DNA of 64,000 bases from an uncultured bacterium (lineage in GTDB: Bacteria > Bacillota > Clostridia > Christensenellales > HGM11417). Shown here one piece after another: positions 15,744 through 23,652 of this stretch. Below the pieces are notes generated by a model that saw only the letters and a program-made list of their open reading frames with translations, did not search any database and was not told the DNA's origin. A program made the translations under genes and the position numbers. The stretch covers positions 295,311-359,310 of the forward strand of contig CAJMQN010000001.1 in the NCBI GenBank assembly GCA_905215695.1, read 5' to 3'. How positions within the stretch are numbered: the first letter of the stretch is position 1; the number at the start of each line of letters is the position of its first letter.

Positions 15744-17180
15744 ATGGCAGACAAAAAGGAATTCGTCAAAGAAATCGCCGACATGACGGCGGATTTTCCG
15801 CAGTGGTACACCGACGTGGTCTTAAAGACCGAGCTTGTGGATTACGGTCCGGTCAAGGGCACGATGGTGATTCGACCCTACGGCTACGCGATTTGGGAGA
15901 TTATTCAGGAAGAACTCAACAAGCGCTTCAAGGCGACGGGGCACAAGAACGCCTATTTCCCGATGTTTATCCCGATGAGCTATCTCGAGAAGGAGAAAGA
16001 GCACGTCGAGGGATTCGCGCCCGAAGTCGCGGTGGTGACCCACGCGGGCGGGGAAGAGCTCGCCGAACCCTTGGTCGTCCGTCCGACGAGCGAAACGATC
16101 ATCTGCCAGATGTACGCGAAGTGGATTCAGAGCTATCGGGATCTCCCCGTGCTCATGAACCAGTGGGCGAACGTCGTCCGTTGGGAAAAGACCACGAGAC
16201 CTTTTTTGCGCACCTCCGAATTTCTTTGGCAGGAGGGGCACACGGTGCACGCCACCGAGGAAGAGGCGATCGAGGAAACCATGCGCATGCTCGAAGTCTA
16301 TCGCGAGTTCGCCGAAACCGTCCTTGCCGTCCCGGTATTCGTGGGCAGAAAGACGGAAAAGGAGAAGTTCGCGGGCGCAGTGGCGACCTACGGCATGGAG
16401 GCGATGATGTTGGACGGCAAGAGCCTTCAGGCGGGCACGAGCCACTATCTTGGGCAGAACTTCGCAAAAGCCTTCGACATCAAGTTTTTGGATAAGGACG
16501 GCACGCACAAGTACGGCTATTCGACGAGTTGGGGGGTCTCGACCCGGCTCATCGGCGCGCTGATTATGGCGCACGGCGACCAGCGCGGATTGGTGCTTCC
16601 GCCCATGGTCGCTCCCGTGCAGGCGGTCATCATTCCCATCGCCGCGCACAAGGGCGGGGTCATGGAGGCGGCGGAAAACCTGCGGTCGGAACTCCTCGCC
16701 GCGGGCGTGCGCACGGAGCTTGACGCGAGCGACAATTCGACGGGTTGGAAACTCAACCAGTGGGAGATGAAGGGCGTGCCCGTGCGCATCGAAATCGGAC
16801 CCCGCGACCTCGAAAAGGGAGAGGTCGTGCTCTTCCGCCGGGATACGCTCGAGAAGACCTCCGCGCCCCTTGCGGGTCTCGCGGGAACGATTGCCGGACT
16901 TCTTGCGGAAATTCAGTCGCACATGCTCGAAAAGTCGAGAAAGCTTCGGGACGAGCGCACGAAGTACTGCACGACCTACGAGGAGATCAAAGAGGCGATC
17001 GAATCCGGCTGTTTTGCGGAAGCCCCTTGGTGCGGAGACCCCGCCTGCGAGCAGAGAATCAAGGACGAGCTCGCGGCGACGAGCCGGGTGATGCCGCTTC
17101 GGCAGAACCGCATGGCGAAAAAGTGCGCCTGTTGCGGCAAAGACGCGGCGACGACGGTGTATTTCGCGAAAGCATATTAA
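15744..17180 (+). CDS. proS: Prolyl-tRNA synthetase, archaeal/eukaryotic-like type
   Basis: Class II aminoacyl-tRNA synthetase charging tRNA-Pro. The 478-residue length, without the editing insertion found in E. coli-type ProS, places it in the ProS type 3 group. RPTSETIICQMYAKW near 113-127 and FLRTSEFLWQEGHT near 153-166 are class II motifs and the proline pocket. The C-terminal zinc-binding-like domain has cysteines near 435 and CACCGKD near 464-470, and the chain ends in Tyr as usual for this type. An ACGGAG site precedes the ATG. No T-box leader is visible. Confidence 0.95.
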   Translation: MADKKEFVKEIADMTADFPQWYTDVVLKTELVDYGPVKGTMVIRPYGYAIWEIIQEELNKRFKATGHKNAYFPMFIPMSYLEKEKEHVEGFAPEVAVVTHAGGEELAEPLVVRPTSETIICQMYAKWIQSYRDLPVLMNQWANVVRWEKTTRPFLRTSEFLWQEGHTVHATEEEAIEETMRMLEVYREFAETVLAVPVFVGRKTEKEKFAGAVATYGMEAMMLDGKSLQAGTSHYLGQNFAKAFDIKFLDKDGTHKYGYSTSWGVSTRLIGALIMAHGDQRGLVLPPMVAPVQAVIIPIAAHKGGVMEAAENLRSELLAAGVRTELDASDNSTGWKLNQWEMKGVPVRIEIGPRDLEKGEVVLFRRDTLEKTSAPLAGLAGTIAGLLAEIQSHMLEKSRKLRDERTKYCTTYEEIKEAIESGCFAEAPWCGDPACEQRIKDELAATSRVMPLRQNRMAKKCACCGKDAATTVYFAKAY

Positions 17181-17187
17181 AATCGCT

Positions 17188-17216
17188 TGCCGAACGCGCG
17201 CGGTTTTGGTATAATA
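17188..17216 (+). promoter_or_regulatory. Sigma-A promoter of the rpsF-ssb-rpsR operon
   Basis: TTGCCG at 17188-17193, 17-base spacer, perfect TATAAT at 17211-17216. The ~70-base leader contains small hairpins (GAAATT/AATTTC near 17229 and a CGGG/CCCG hairpin with CCG-containing loop flank near 17252-17267); S6:S18 autoregulation is known for such leaders, but I cannot confirm the motif. Confidence 0.8.
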
Positions 17217-17296
17217 ACATGGTTGCGATGAAATTCGCAATTTCCTTACTCGGGAGAGAGACCCGGGTCAAATTGTCCAAAAGGAGGTAAAAAAGC

Positions 17297-17578
17297 ATGA
17301 ACAACTACGAAGTTCTCTACATCATCGACCGCGATACGGAAGAGACCGCGAGGGACAACCTTGTCGCGAGATTCGAGAAAGTAGTGACGGACGCTGCGGG
17401 CACGGTGGAAAAGACCGACAAATGGGGCTTGAAGAAGTATGCGTATCCGATCAACTACAAGGACGAGGGATACTACGTTCTGATGACGTTCACGGCGGCG
17501 CCGACGCTCCCGAAGGAGCTCGAGCGGCAGATGGGCATCACGGACGAAATCGTGCGCTACATGGTCGTAAAGAAGTAG
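17297..17578 (+). CDS. rpsF: 30S ribosomal protein S6
   Basis: Small-subunit protein S6, 93 residues, which pairs with S18 in the platform. The N-terminal NNYEVLYIID strand and the conserved WGLKKYAYPINYKDEGYYVLMTF segment (by position, residues 43-65) identify it. Perfect AAAGGAGG ribosome site upstream. First gene of the classical rpsF-ssb-rpsR operon. Confidence 0.97.
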   Translation: MNNYEVLYIIDRDTEETARDNLVARFEKVVTDAAGTVEKTDKWGLKKYAYPINYKDEGYYVLMTFTAAPTLPKELERQMGITDEIVRYMVVKK

Positions 17579-17588
17579 GAGAGAATTT

Positions 17589-18017
17589 ATGAACAGGGTA
17601 ATATTGGTCGGCAATCTGACGAGAGATCCCGAGCTTACGACGACGTCGAGCGGCGTCAACGTTTGCAAGTTCACGCTTGCGATCTCACGGCGGTTCCAGA
17701 ATGCGAACGGCGAACGCGAGACGGATTTTCTGCCCATCATCGTATGGCGCGCACAGGCGGAGACCTGCGCGAAGTATCTTCGCAAGGGCAGCAAAGCGGG
17801 GGTCGTGGGGAGCGTGCAGACGCGCACCTACGACGCGCAGGACGGCACCAAGCGCTACGTGACCGAAGTGGTCGCGGACGAAGTGGAATTTTTGACTTCG
17901 CGCTCTTCGGAGGGCGGAGATTTCGGGGGCGGAGACAGCTACGACGCGCCGCGCCCGGCGAAGAAGAAGACCGTCGCGGAGCTTACGCCCGTCGAGGACG
18001 ACGACCTTCCCTTTTAA
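17589..18017 (+). CDS. ssb: Single-stranded DNA-binding protein
   Basis: OB-fold protein that coats single-stranded DNA in replication and repair. 142 residues. MNRVILVGNLTRDPEL at the N-terminus, FLPIIVWRAQAE near 47-58 and a Gly/Ser/Asp-rich linker from about 105 are typical. The C-terminal acidic tip ends DDDLPF, the conserved peptide that recruits partner proteins. It lies between rpsF and rpsR in the standard order. Confidence 0.96.
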   Translation: MNRVILVGNLTRDPELTTTSSGVNVCKFTLAISRRFQNANGERETDFLPIIVWRAQAETCAKYLRKGSKAGVVGSVQTRTYDAQDGTKRYVTEVVADEVEFLTSRSSEGGDFGGGDSYDAPRPAKKKTVAELTPVEDDDLPF

Positions 18018-18044
18018 GGAAATCTGACAGGAGGTAAAACGGAA

Positions 18045-18332
18045 ATGGCATATACGAGCAATCCGGCGCCCGCAGGCGCCCCGGCGACCGAAGAGAAGGC
18101 GCCCCGTAAAATCATGAAGAGAATGCCCAAGCGGAAAGTCTGCACGTTCTGCGTGGAGAAGTCCGAGGGCATCGACTATAAGGATGTTGCGAAACTGAAG
18201 AAGTTCATCACGGAGAAGGGAAAGATTATCCCGAGCCGCATGAGCGGAACCTGCGCCAAGCACCAGCGCGAGCTGGCGGAGGCGATCAAGCGCGCCCGCG
18301 TCATGGCGCTGCTCCCCTTCAAGGGCGAATAA
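18045..18332 (+). CDS. rpsR: 30S ribosomal protein S18
   Basis: 95-residue S18, partner of S6. CTFCVEKSEGIDYKDV near 33-48 and a C-terminal RMSGTCAKHQRELAEAIKRAR (split by the ribosomal-family conserved Arg/Lys) identify it. Compared with most S18 proteins there is an extra ~20-residue Ala/Pro-rich N-terminus. Two cysteines of a CxxC-type pair (CTFC) are present. Followed by a strong terminator. Confidence 0.96.
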   Translation: MAYTSNPAPAGAPATEEKAPRKIMKRMPKRKVCTFCVEKSEGIDYKDVAKLKKFITEKGKIIPSRMSGTCAKHQRELAEAIKRARVMALLPFKGE

Positions 18333-18341
18333 AAAATAAGG

Positions 18342-18375
18342 ACAGCCCCCGGCGAATGCCGAGGGCTGTTTTTTT
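18342..18375 (+). terminator. Rho-independent terminator of the rpsF operon
   Basis: ACAGCCC and GGGCTGT stem with inner CGGC/GCCG around GAAT, followed by seven T. It abuts the stop of the convergent transporter gene. Confidence 0.93.
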
Positions 18376-18378
18376 ATT

Positions 18379-19137
18379 TCAGAGCAGAATATCGAGGAGC
18401 ATCATGACGACGAACCCCGCGGAGAGTCCCCAAAGCCCGACGTTTTTGTGTCGGGAGGTACATTCGGGGATGACCTCGCCGAAGGCGACCGCCATCATAC
18501 ATCCGGCGGCGAGACAGAGAATATACGGGAGAATGCCCTGAATGAGCCAGGCGGCGAGAAATCCGATACACCCGGCAATAGGCTCGGCGATTCCTGAAAG
18601 CGAGCCGAAGAAAAACGCCTTTCCCTTGTTCATGCCGTCGCGGTAGAGCGGAAGAGAGACCGCCGCGCCCTCGGGAAAATTCTGAATCCCGATGCCGAGC
18701 GCGAGCATCGCGGCGGCGAGAAGTCCCTGCCCGGAGAGCGCCGCGCCGAACGCGACGCCGACGGCGAGTCCTTCGGGGATATTGTGCAAGGTGATGGCAA
18801 AGATCAAAAGGGTGCTCCGCCTGCGGGAAGGCTCAAAACTCGCGCGAGCGCAGCGCCGTTGCAGAAAGAGGTCGCAGAGAAAGATGACAGCGACCCCGAG
18901 AAGAAAACCTATGGGGACGGGCAGCCAAAGCGGCTGTCCGTTTTCGTTTGAAATCTCGATTGCGGGCGAGATGAGCGAAAAGAAGGAAGATGCGACCATG
19001 ACGCCGCCGCCGAACCCGAGGAGACAGTCCATGACCTTGTCGCTGAATTTATGAAAGAGCAGAACGACAGCGGCGCCGAGGGTCGTGACGCCCCAGGTAA
19101 AGAGGGTCGCAAGCACAGAATACCAAAAGTAGTTCAT
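18379..19137 (-). CDS. ZIP-family divalent metal transporter
   Basis: 252-residue membrane protein of the ZIP (ZupT-like) family, importing zinc or related divalent metals. About eight hydrophobic helices are visible. The metal-binding helices carry HNIPEGLAVGVAFG (near 137-150) and QNFPEGAAVSLP (near 172-183), the two diagnostic motifs of the bacterial GufA/ZupT subgroup. A short loop with EPSRRRS near 121-127 replaces the His-rich loop. Its only visible transcription source may be read-through from the upstream methyltransferase gene through the terminator at 19156-19194. Confidence 0.88.
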   Translation of the reverse strand: MNYFWYSVLATLFTWGVTTLGAAVVLLFHKFSDKVMDCLLGFGGGVMVASSFFSLISPAIEISNENGQPLWLPVPIGFLLGVAVIFLCDLFLQRRCARASFEPSRRRSTLLIFAITLHNIPEGLAVGVAFGAALSGQGLLAAAMLALGIGIQNFPEGAAVSLPLYRDGMNKGKAFFFGSLSGIAEPIAGCIGFLAAWLIQGILPYILCLAAGCMMAVAFGEVIPECTSRHKNVGLWGLSAGFVVMMLLDILL

Positions 19138-19155
19138 AGAATTTCGTCCCGTTAT

Positions 19156-19194
19156 GTAAAAATAGCAAGAACCCGAAAAAAGGCTCTTGCTATT
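19156..19194 (-). terminator. Rho-independent terminator between the RlmI-like gene and the ZIP transporter gene
   Basis: AATAGCAAGAxCC pairs with GGxTCTTGCTATT; on the minus strand the hairpin is followed by five T. It ends 19 bases before the transporter start codon. Confidence 0.85.
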
Positions 19195-19196
19195 AT

Positions 19197-19273
19197 GGTA
19201 TGCGGAACGTCCTGCGCGCGTGACGCCAGTCCTGTTCGGACTTCCCCGATTCCCCTAATCCGCACTGTCTCCC
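19197..19273 (-). promoter_or_regulatory. Possible structured RNA element upstream of the ZIP transporter terminator
   Basis: Read on the minus strand, a closing stem of GTGCGGA with TCCGCAT encloses AGTCC/GGACT and GCGTC/GACGT arms, with two CAGGAC repeats. The intrinsic terminator follows at once, then the transporter gene. This is the layout of a metal-responsive attenuator, but I cannot assign it to NiCo, yybP-ykoY or any other class. Confidence 0.3.
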
Positions 19274-20506
19274 TTATTTGACGTGCAGAACGACGAATTT
19301 CAGATACTGTGTCTCTTCTGCGGCGAGCAAAGACGGGTGGTCGGGGCTCTGCGCGCGCAATTCGACGGTGCGGACGATTCTGCCGCTGTCCCGTGCGGCG
19401 TCCGAGAGCATACGCTCGAAGAGCGGAAAGGTCATATAGTGTGAGCAGGAGGAAGTGACGAGAAACCCGCCCGACCGAACAAGTTTGAGCCCGAGCACAT
19501 TGATGTCCTTGTAGCCCCGGCAGGCGTCTTTGACTTCGCTCGCGGACTTGCAGAAAGCGGGCGGGTCGAGGACGACGAGGTCAAAACTCCTCCCGTCCTT
19601 TTTGAACTCCCGCAGAATCTCAAAGACGTCCCCGCAACGTGTGGAGACAATCTCCGAAAATCCGTTGCGCGCGGCGTTCCTTTCCACCTCGTCGAGCGCC
19701 GTGCGGGAAATATCGACGGCGAGCACGGACTTTGCCCCCGCGGCGGCGGCATTGACGGAGAATCCGCCGACGTTTGAGAAACAGTCGAGCACCTCTGCGC
19801 CCGCCGCGTATCTGCGCAGAGCAAAGCGGTTTTCTTTTTGGTCGAGAAAGTATCCGGTCTTCTGTCCGTTCTCGAGGTCAACCCGCATGATGAGCCCGTT
19901 CTCCTCGATTTCGACGACCGTGTCCGCGCCCGTACCTTCGTTGTCCTCCGACTTTGCACCCGTGTCACTTTTCACCGTGCCCGAGCACGGCGGCAAAATC
20001 CAACCCTTTACCGATTTTAATCCCTCTTTCGCGCGCACGGCGACGTCCGACCGTTCATAGATGCCCCGGGGCGAAAAGAGCTCTTTCAGGCAGTCGCAGA
20101 TCATGTCCTTGCGCTGATCCATGCCGAGGGAGAGAAACTGTGCGCAGAGAATGTCGTGGTACTGATCGACAATGAGCGCGGGTAGCCCGTCCGCCTCGGC
20201 AAAGACGAGCCGGCAGCTGTCCGAAAAACCGAGTTGTTTCCGGTATTCCGCCGCTTCTCGGATTCGGTTGAGAAAAAACTCCCTATCGATTTCCTCCTCC
20301 CTGCGCGTGAGGATGCGGACGAGAATTTTGGAGAGGTGATTGATAAACCCCTTTCCGAGGAATCTCCCCGACGCATCCCGAACGACGGCGACGGAACCGT
20401 TCGAATCCTTTCCCTCGATGCGGGCGACCTCGTTGGCATAGACCCAGGGGTGACCGGCGGCGATTCGTTTTTCCTCGTTCTTCTTGAGAATGACGGTATA
20501 GGGCAT
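19274..20506 (-). CDS. RlmI-like 23S rRNA m5C methyltransferase (PUA + Rossmann)
   Basis: Class I SAM-dependent rRNA methyltransferase of the RlmI/RlmK family; E. coli RlmI makes m5C1962 in 23S rRNA. 410 residues. N-terminal PUA domain (about 1-80) with HPWVYANEV near 19-27, a middle EEHI-type domain, then the catalytic domain with FLDQKENR near 224-231, VLDCFSNVGGFSVNAA near 243-258 (SAM loop), VLDPPAFCKS near 315-324 and a TSSCSHYM motif near 355-362, whose cysteine is the expected catalytic nucleophile. A 25-residue Ser/Gly/Asp-rich insertion near 178-200 is unusual. Minus-strand promoter at 20539-20568. Confidence 0.9.
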   Translation of the reverse strand: MPYTVILKKNEEKRIAAGHPWVYANEVARIEGKDSNGSVAVVRDASGRFLGKGFINHLSKILVRILTRREEEIDREFFLNRIREAAEYRKQLGFSDSCRLVFAEADGLPALIVDQYHDILCAQFLSLGMDQRKDMICDCLKELFSPRGIYERSDVAVRAKEGLKSVKGWILPPCSGTVKSDTGAKSEDNEGTGADTVVEIEENGLIMRVDLENGQKTGYFLDQKENRFALRRYAAGAEVLDCFSNVGGFSVNAAAAGAKSVLAVDISRTALDEVERNAARNGFSEIVSTRCGDVFEILREFKKDGRSFDLVVLDPPAFCKSASEVKDACRGYKDINVLGLKLVRSGGFLVTSSCSHYMTFPLFERMLSDAARDSGRIVRTVELRAQSPDHPSLLAAEETQYLKFVVLHVK

Positions 20507-20538
20507 GATTTCCTCCCGAAATTGAAATTTCTTTCATC

Positions 20539-20568
20539 ATTTTATCACACGGCGGGGGAAAACGCCAA
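20539..20568 (-). promoter_or_regulatory. Sigma-A promoter of the RlmI-like gene
   Basis: On the minus strand TTGGCG (20568-20563), 18-base spacer, TAAAAT (20544-20539) preceded by TGA. The 308-base gap to the STAS gene otherwise holds only the divergent promoter at 20754-20782. Confidence 0.6.
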
Positions 20569-20753
20569 ATGTTTTCGAATGCGCATATCTGCATATGACC
20601 GCTTAAGGCGTATTTTTCCGACAAAAAAATCGCGGAAAACCCGCACACGTCCCCCCGAAAACGCGGATTTCTCAAACTTTGTCGAATGCACGTCTGCGCA
20701 ATCGAAACCAAACTCCCCGCAGATTGAAATTTCGGTGAAATGTGAGAAAAACC

Positions 20754-20782
20754 TTCCCAGCGGGCTTTTTTTATGATATAAT
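20754..20782 (+). promoter_or_regulatory. Putative sigma-A promoter of the partner-switching cluster
   Basis: Weak -35 TTCCCA at 20754-20759, 17-base spacer, perfect TATAAT at 20777-20782. I could not find a convincing SigH or SigB/F-type promoter here. Confidence 0.5.
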
Positions 20783-20814
20783 ATCTCCATTGAATGTTTG
20801 GGAGAAAAACCTGC

Positions 20815-21123
20815 ATGGACATCAAGATTTACGAGGACAGAATCGAAGCGAAACTCTCGGGTGAAATCGACATTGTAAATTCGGACGATTTCAAAAAAGA
20901 AGTCATTGCAATTTACGACGAAGTACAGAAGGACATCGTGTTCGACTGCACGGCGCTGTCCTTTTTGGACAGCACGGCGCTTGGCGTTCTTGTCGCGATC
21001 AACAATCACATGATCAAAGAAGGGCACAGCATATCCCTGCACTCTTTAAAGAGCAGGATATTCAAACTTTTCACCATCACGGGTCTCGACAAAGTAATCC
21101 GCGTGACGGAGGCGGCAGTATGA
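20815..21123 (+). CDS. STAS-domain anti-sigma factor antagonist (SpoIIAA/RsbV type)
   Basis: 102-residue STAS protein. In partner switching, the unphosphorylated antagonist binds the anti-sigma kinase and frees the sigma factor; phosphorylation of one serine inactivates it. The phosphorylation loop is FLDSTALGVLV with Ser53 as the expected target, matching DSSGLG of SpoIIAA/RsbV. GEIDIVNSDDF near 16-26 is the conserved first helix region. ATG at 20815 follows GGGAG by ten bases; an in-frame ATG at 20794 would add seven residues. It overlaps the next gene by four bases. Confidence 0.88.
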   Translation: MDIKIYEDRIEAKLSGEIDIVNSDDFKKEVIAIYDEVQKDIVFDCTALSFLDSTALGVLVAINNHMIKEGHSISLHSLKSRIFKLFTITGLDKVIRVTEAAV

Positions 21124-21476
21124 ACCGCATCGTCATCACAATTCCGCTCCGTCCCGAGTGCATCGTCGCGGCGCGGCTGTCCGCGGGTTCGGTTGCGAAG
21201 ATTTTGAATCTTGGCATCGACGACGCAGAGGATTTAAAACTTGTGACAAACGAGGGTTGCGGGATCCTGTTTGCGCAGAAGTTCGAGGACTGCGAGGTCT
21301 GTTTCGATTGGACGGAAGGATTGGAAGTGACCTTCCGCGGACTAGCGGGCACGCCCGAGTATTCCGAGGACGACCTTGCGGTCAGCCTTCTTTTGCTCGA
21401 GGGACTGTGCGACAGCGTAAGCGCCGAGCGCACGGACGTTATCCGTAAAATCAGCATAAAAAAGAGCTATCGATGA
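21120..21476 (+). CDS. Divergent anti-sigma factor kinase-like protein (RsbW/SpoIIAB position)
   Basis: 118-residue protein in the place of SpoIIAB/RsbW. The only recognisable kinase feature is an N-box-like DLKLVTNEGCGILF near residues 40-53, whose Glu and following polar residues resemble the GHKL ATP-binding helix. The usual glycine-rich G1 (DxGxG) and G2 boxes are not visible, so ATP binding and serine kinase activity are doubtful from sequence. Gene position, size and overlaps with both the antagonist and sigma genes support the anti-sigma role. Assignment is by context first, sequence second. Confidence 0.6.
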   Translation: MNRIVITIPLRPECIVAARLSAGSVAKILNLGIDDAEDLKLVTNEGCGILFAQKFEDCEVCFDWTEGLEVTFRGLAGTPEYSEDDLAVSLLLLEGLCDSVSAERTDVIRKISIKKSYR

Positions 21477-22213
21477 ATCTTGACAATCTTTCCGAAGAGG
21501 AAATTTTCAAACTGTACCGGGAAACGGGCAGCGAAGAGGTGCGGAACGCCATCGTTTCGCGCAATCTCTATATCGCGGAAATCTTGGCAAAAAAGATGTC
21601 AAATCGGGGCGTAGAGTACGACGACCTCTATCAGGTCGCGGCGGTCGCGCTCATCGGCGCGGTCAAGCGTTTTGACGTCGGAAAAGGTCTGAAATTCGCG
21701 ACCTTTGCCACGCCCTCGATTTTGGGCGAGCTGAAAAATTATTTCCGGGACAAGTCCAAGATGATTCGCATGGGACGCTCGCAGAATCAGTTAAACGTGG
21801 ACATCAAGAAGAGCATATCCCGGCTCTCGAACAGCCTCGGTCGCGCGCCTACATACGACGAAATCGCAGAGGATTTAAAGGTCCCCGCCGACGACGTCAT
21901 CGAAGCGCTTGAATACAGCAAGGGCATCGTATCTTTGGATTCGACCATTGACGAATCCGCGACCCAGCTCTACGAGGTAATCCCCGACGAGCACAACGTG
22001 TTTGAGAAATTCGAGGACGTAGAGGACCTCAAGCAGGCGCTCAGCGTCTTAAACGCGCAGGAGAAGGACCTGATAGTCCAGCGGTTTTACAAGGACAGGA
22101 GTCAGGCGGAAGTGGCGAAGAGCATGGGCGTATCGCAGATGTTTGTTTCCCGTCTCGAGCGTAAAATCTTGGAAAAATTGAAAACGATGTTTAAACAGAC
22201 CCAATCGGATTAA
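21473..22213 (+). CDS. SigB/SigF/SigG-type RNA polymerase sigma factor
   Basis: 246-residue sigma-70 factor of the SigB/F/G group. Region 2 includes VEYDDLYQVAAVALIGAVKRFD near 41-62 and KFATFATPSILGELKNYFRD (around 67-86), the latter strongly characteristic of this group. Region 3 has LGRAPTYDEIAEDL near 116-129, and region 4 ends with an HTH (SQAEVAKSMGVSQMFVSRLE). It is encoded last in a three-gene overlapping set with antagonist and anti-sigma, the spoIIA/sigB arrangement. Whether it serves sporulation (SigF) or stress (SigB) cannot be decided; sequence features are shared. Confidence 0.88.
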   Translation: MNLDNLSEEEIFKLYRETGSEEVRNAIVSRNLYIAEILAKKMSNRGVEYDDLYQVAAVALIGAVKRFDVGKGLKFATFATPSILGELKNYFRDKSKMIRMGRSQNQLNVDIKKSISRLSNSLGRAPTYDEIAEDLKVPADDVIEALEYSKGIVSLDSTIDESATQLYEVIPDEHNVFEKFEDVEDLKQALSVLNAQEKDLIVQRFYKDRSQAEVAKSMGVSQMFVSRLERKILEKLKTMFKQTQSD

Positions 22214-22220
22214 ATATATA

Positions 22221-22242
22221 AAGTAGAAAAATCTACTTTTTT
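22221..22242 (+). terminator. Weak terminator-like hairpin after the sigma factor gene
   Basis: AAGTAGA pairs with TCTACTT around four A, followed by a run of T. The stem is short and AT-rich, so termination would be partial. Confidence 0.45.
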
Positions 22243-22261
22243 GCCGAGGATTGGGATTTTG

Positions 22262-22618
22262 TTGACCTTCGTTTTAAAAACGCTCGAAGAATTGCGGGCG
22301 CAATTTCAAAACGTCCGGGACTTCCTGGATCAGAACAAAATCGGTGAGGACAACGTCTATGACGTGCGCCTCACTATCTTCGAGCTGTGCGGCAATATAT
22401 TGCAGCATTCCAAATGCCCCTGCCGGGTGACTCTGGAGCTTTCGGATTCGGTGATTTCGATTCGAATCGAGAGCGATGTGGCGTTCCGAATCCACGAAGC
22501 GTGCGGAACGACCTTTTCCGAGCGCGGCAGAGGCGTTTTTTTGGTCAAAAATCTTGTCCGCAGTTTACAATACTATGATTGCGGCAAAAATATCGTAGCG
22601 GAGATTGAGCGATGCTGA
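22262..22618 (+). CDS. GHKL-type ATP-binding protein, second anti-sigma-like kinase
   Basis: 118 residues from the TTG at 22262 (an in-frame TTG at 22241 would overlap the hairpin and has no ribosome site). It has the Bergerat-fold landmarks lacking in the 21120 gene: an N-box helix with TIFELCGNILQHS near 34-46, where Glu and Asn bind Mg-ATP, and a glycine box ERGRGVFLVKNLV near 87-99. This fits the RsbW/SpoIIAB or histidine-kinase-like HATPase_c_2 group. It overlaps yggS by seven bases. Role as a partner-switching kinase is inferred from position right after the sigma factor. Confidence 0.6.
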   Translation: MTFVLKTLEELRAQFQNVRDFLDQNKIGEDNVYDVRLTIFELCGNILQHSKCPCRVTLELSDSVISIRIESDVAFRIHEACGTTFSERGRGVFLVKNLVRSLQYYDCGKNIVAEIERC

Positions 22619-23259
22619 AAGAGAACGCTGCAAAAATCCGCGCGGAAGTGGGCGCGGATGTGGAGATTGTCGCGGCGTCCAAGACGCGGAGCGCCCAAGA
22701 ACTCGCCGAACTTCCCGGCGCGGGAATCCGCATCGCGGGGGAGAACCGCGTGCAGGAGATTTTGGAAAAGTACGGCAAAGCAGACGTCATTTTTCACATG
22801 ATCGGACACCTGCAAACGAACAAGGTGAAATACATTGCGGACAAGGTTGCCTGTATCCAGTCCGTGGATTCCGTGCGGCTCATGGACGAAATCGAGCGTC
22901 AGTGCGCCAAGCGCAACATCGTGATGACGATTTTTTTTGAAATCAACGCGGGGCGGGAGCCTGACAAAACGGGCGTGTTTCCGGAGAATCTTCCCGAACT
23001 TCTCGCGCACCTTCCCGCGTGTCCGCACCTGAAATTCGACGGAATCATGGCAATGGTCCCGAACGCGCCCGCCGAAAATAACCTCGAATATTATTTGCAA
23101 ATGAAGTCGCTTTATGATAAACTAAAGGGAGAGTACGGAATCACAACGCTGTCCATGGGCATGTCGAACGACTACGCCGAGGCGGCGAAGTGCGGCGCGA
23201 ATATGATTCGCGTGGGGACTGCGCTGTTCGGTCCCCGAAGGACGATTGCCAAAGAATAG
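22612..23259 (+). CDS. PLP homeostasis protein, YggS/YlmE family
   Basis: Pyridoxal phosphate-binding protein of the YggS/PLPBP family, involved in PLP homeostasis, without a known catalytic reaction. 215 residues. IVAASKTRS near 20-28 contains the PLP lysine, GENRVQEIL near 43-51, HMIGHLQTNKVKYI near 62-75 and LSMGMSNDYAEA near 178-189 are family signatures. It begins the yggS-sepF-lspA-rluD run that matches the Bacillus ylmE-ylmF region downstream of ftsZ. Confidence 0.93.
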   Translation: MLKENAAKIRAEVGADVEIVAASKTRSAQELAELPGAGIRIAGENRVQEILEKYGKADVIFHMIGHLQTNKVKYIADKVACIQSVDSVRLMDEIERQCAKRNIVMTIFFEINAGREPDKTGVFPENLPELLAHLPACPHLKFDGIMAMVPNAPAENNLEYYLQMKSLYDKLKGEYGITTLSMGMSNDYAEAAKCGANMIRVGTALFGPRRTIAKE

Positions 23260-23271
23260 AGAGGACGAAAC

Positions 23272-23652
23272 ATGGGACTGTTCGACAACTTTATGAGAAG
23301 AGGGTTTGACGAAAACGGCAAACCGCAGGGAAACGAGCGTATTCCGGTGCAGGAACCGCAAGCCGTGCCGCCGACCGCGCACACGTTTTCGGGCACCATT
23401 ACGCGGAGTTCGACGAACATGCTCATCTTCGCGCCCAATTCCTATGACGATGTGCAGACGATTATCGACCACCTGAAGGCGGGCGAATCCGTGATATTGA
23501 ATCTCCGCGACGTCAAGCGGGAATCCGCGCAGAGGATTCTCGACTTTATCAGCGGAGCGATCTACGCGCTGTCCGGGAGTATCTACCCGATTGAGAACGG
23601 ACTGTTTGCGCTCACCCCCGACGGCGTCAATATCATGACGAAGAACAAATGA
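23272..23652 (+). CDS. sepF: Cell division protein SepF
   Basis: Membrane-associated FtsZ partner that bundles FtsZ filaments at the septum. 126 residues. The N-terminal MGLFDNFMRR is the amphipathic membrane-binding helix, followed by a Pro/Gln-rich linker (about 18-38) and the dimeric core with NSYDDVQTIIDHLKAGESVI (about 56-75) and a Gly in the RILDFISGAIYAL helix. GAGGACGAAAC precedes the ATG. Overlaps lspA by four bases. Confidence 0.93.
   Translation: MGLFDNFMRRGFDENGKPQGNERIPVQEPQAVPPTAHTFSGTITRSSTNMLIFAPNSYDDVQTIIDHLKAGESVILNLRDVKRESAQRILDFISGAIYALSGSIYPIENGLFALTPDGVNIMTKNK

Noticed and set aside
19197..19273. A NiCo riboswitch call before the ZIP transporter
   Set aside because: The CAGGAC repeats are suggestive, but I could not match the four-helix consensus confidently, so it is listed only as an unassigned structured element.
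20815..22213. Naming the cluster spoIIAA-spoIIAB-sigF and concluding that the organism sporulates
   Set aside because: SigB- and SigF-type modules share the same layout, the anti-sigma protein is divergent, and SigH and BofA-like genes also persist in non-sporulating Clostridia.
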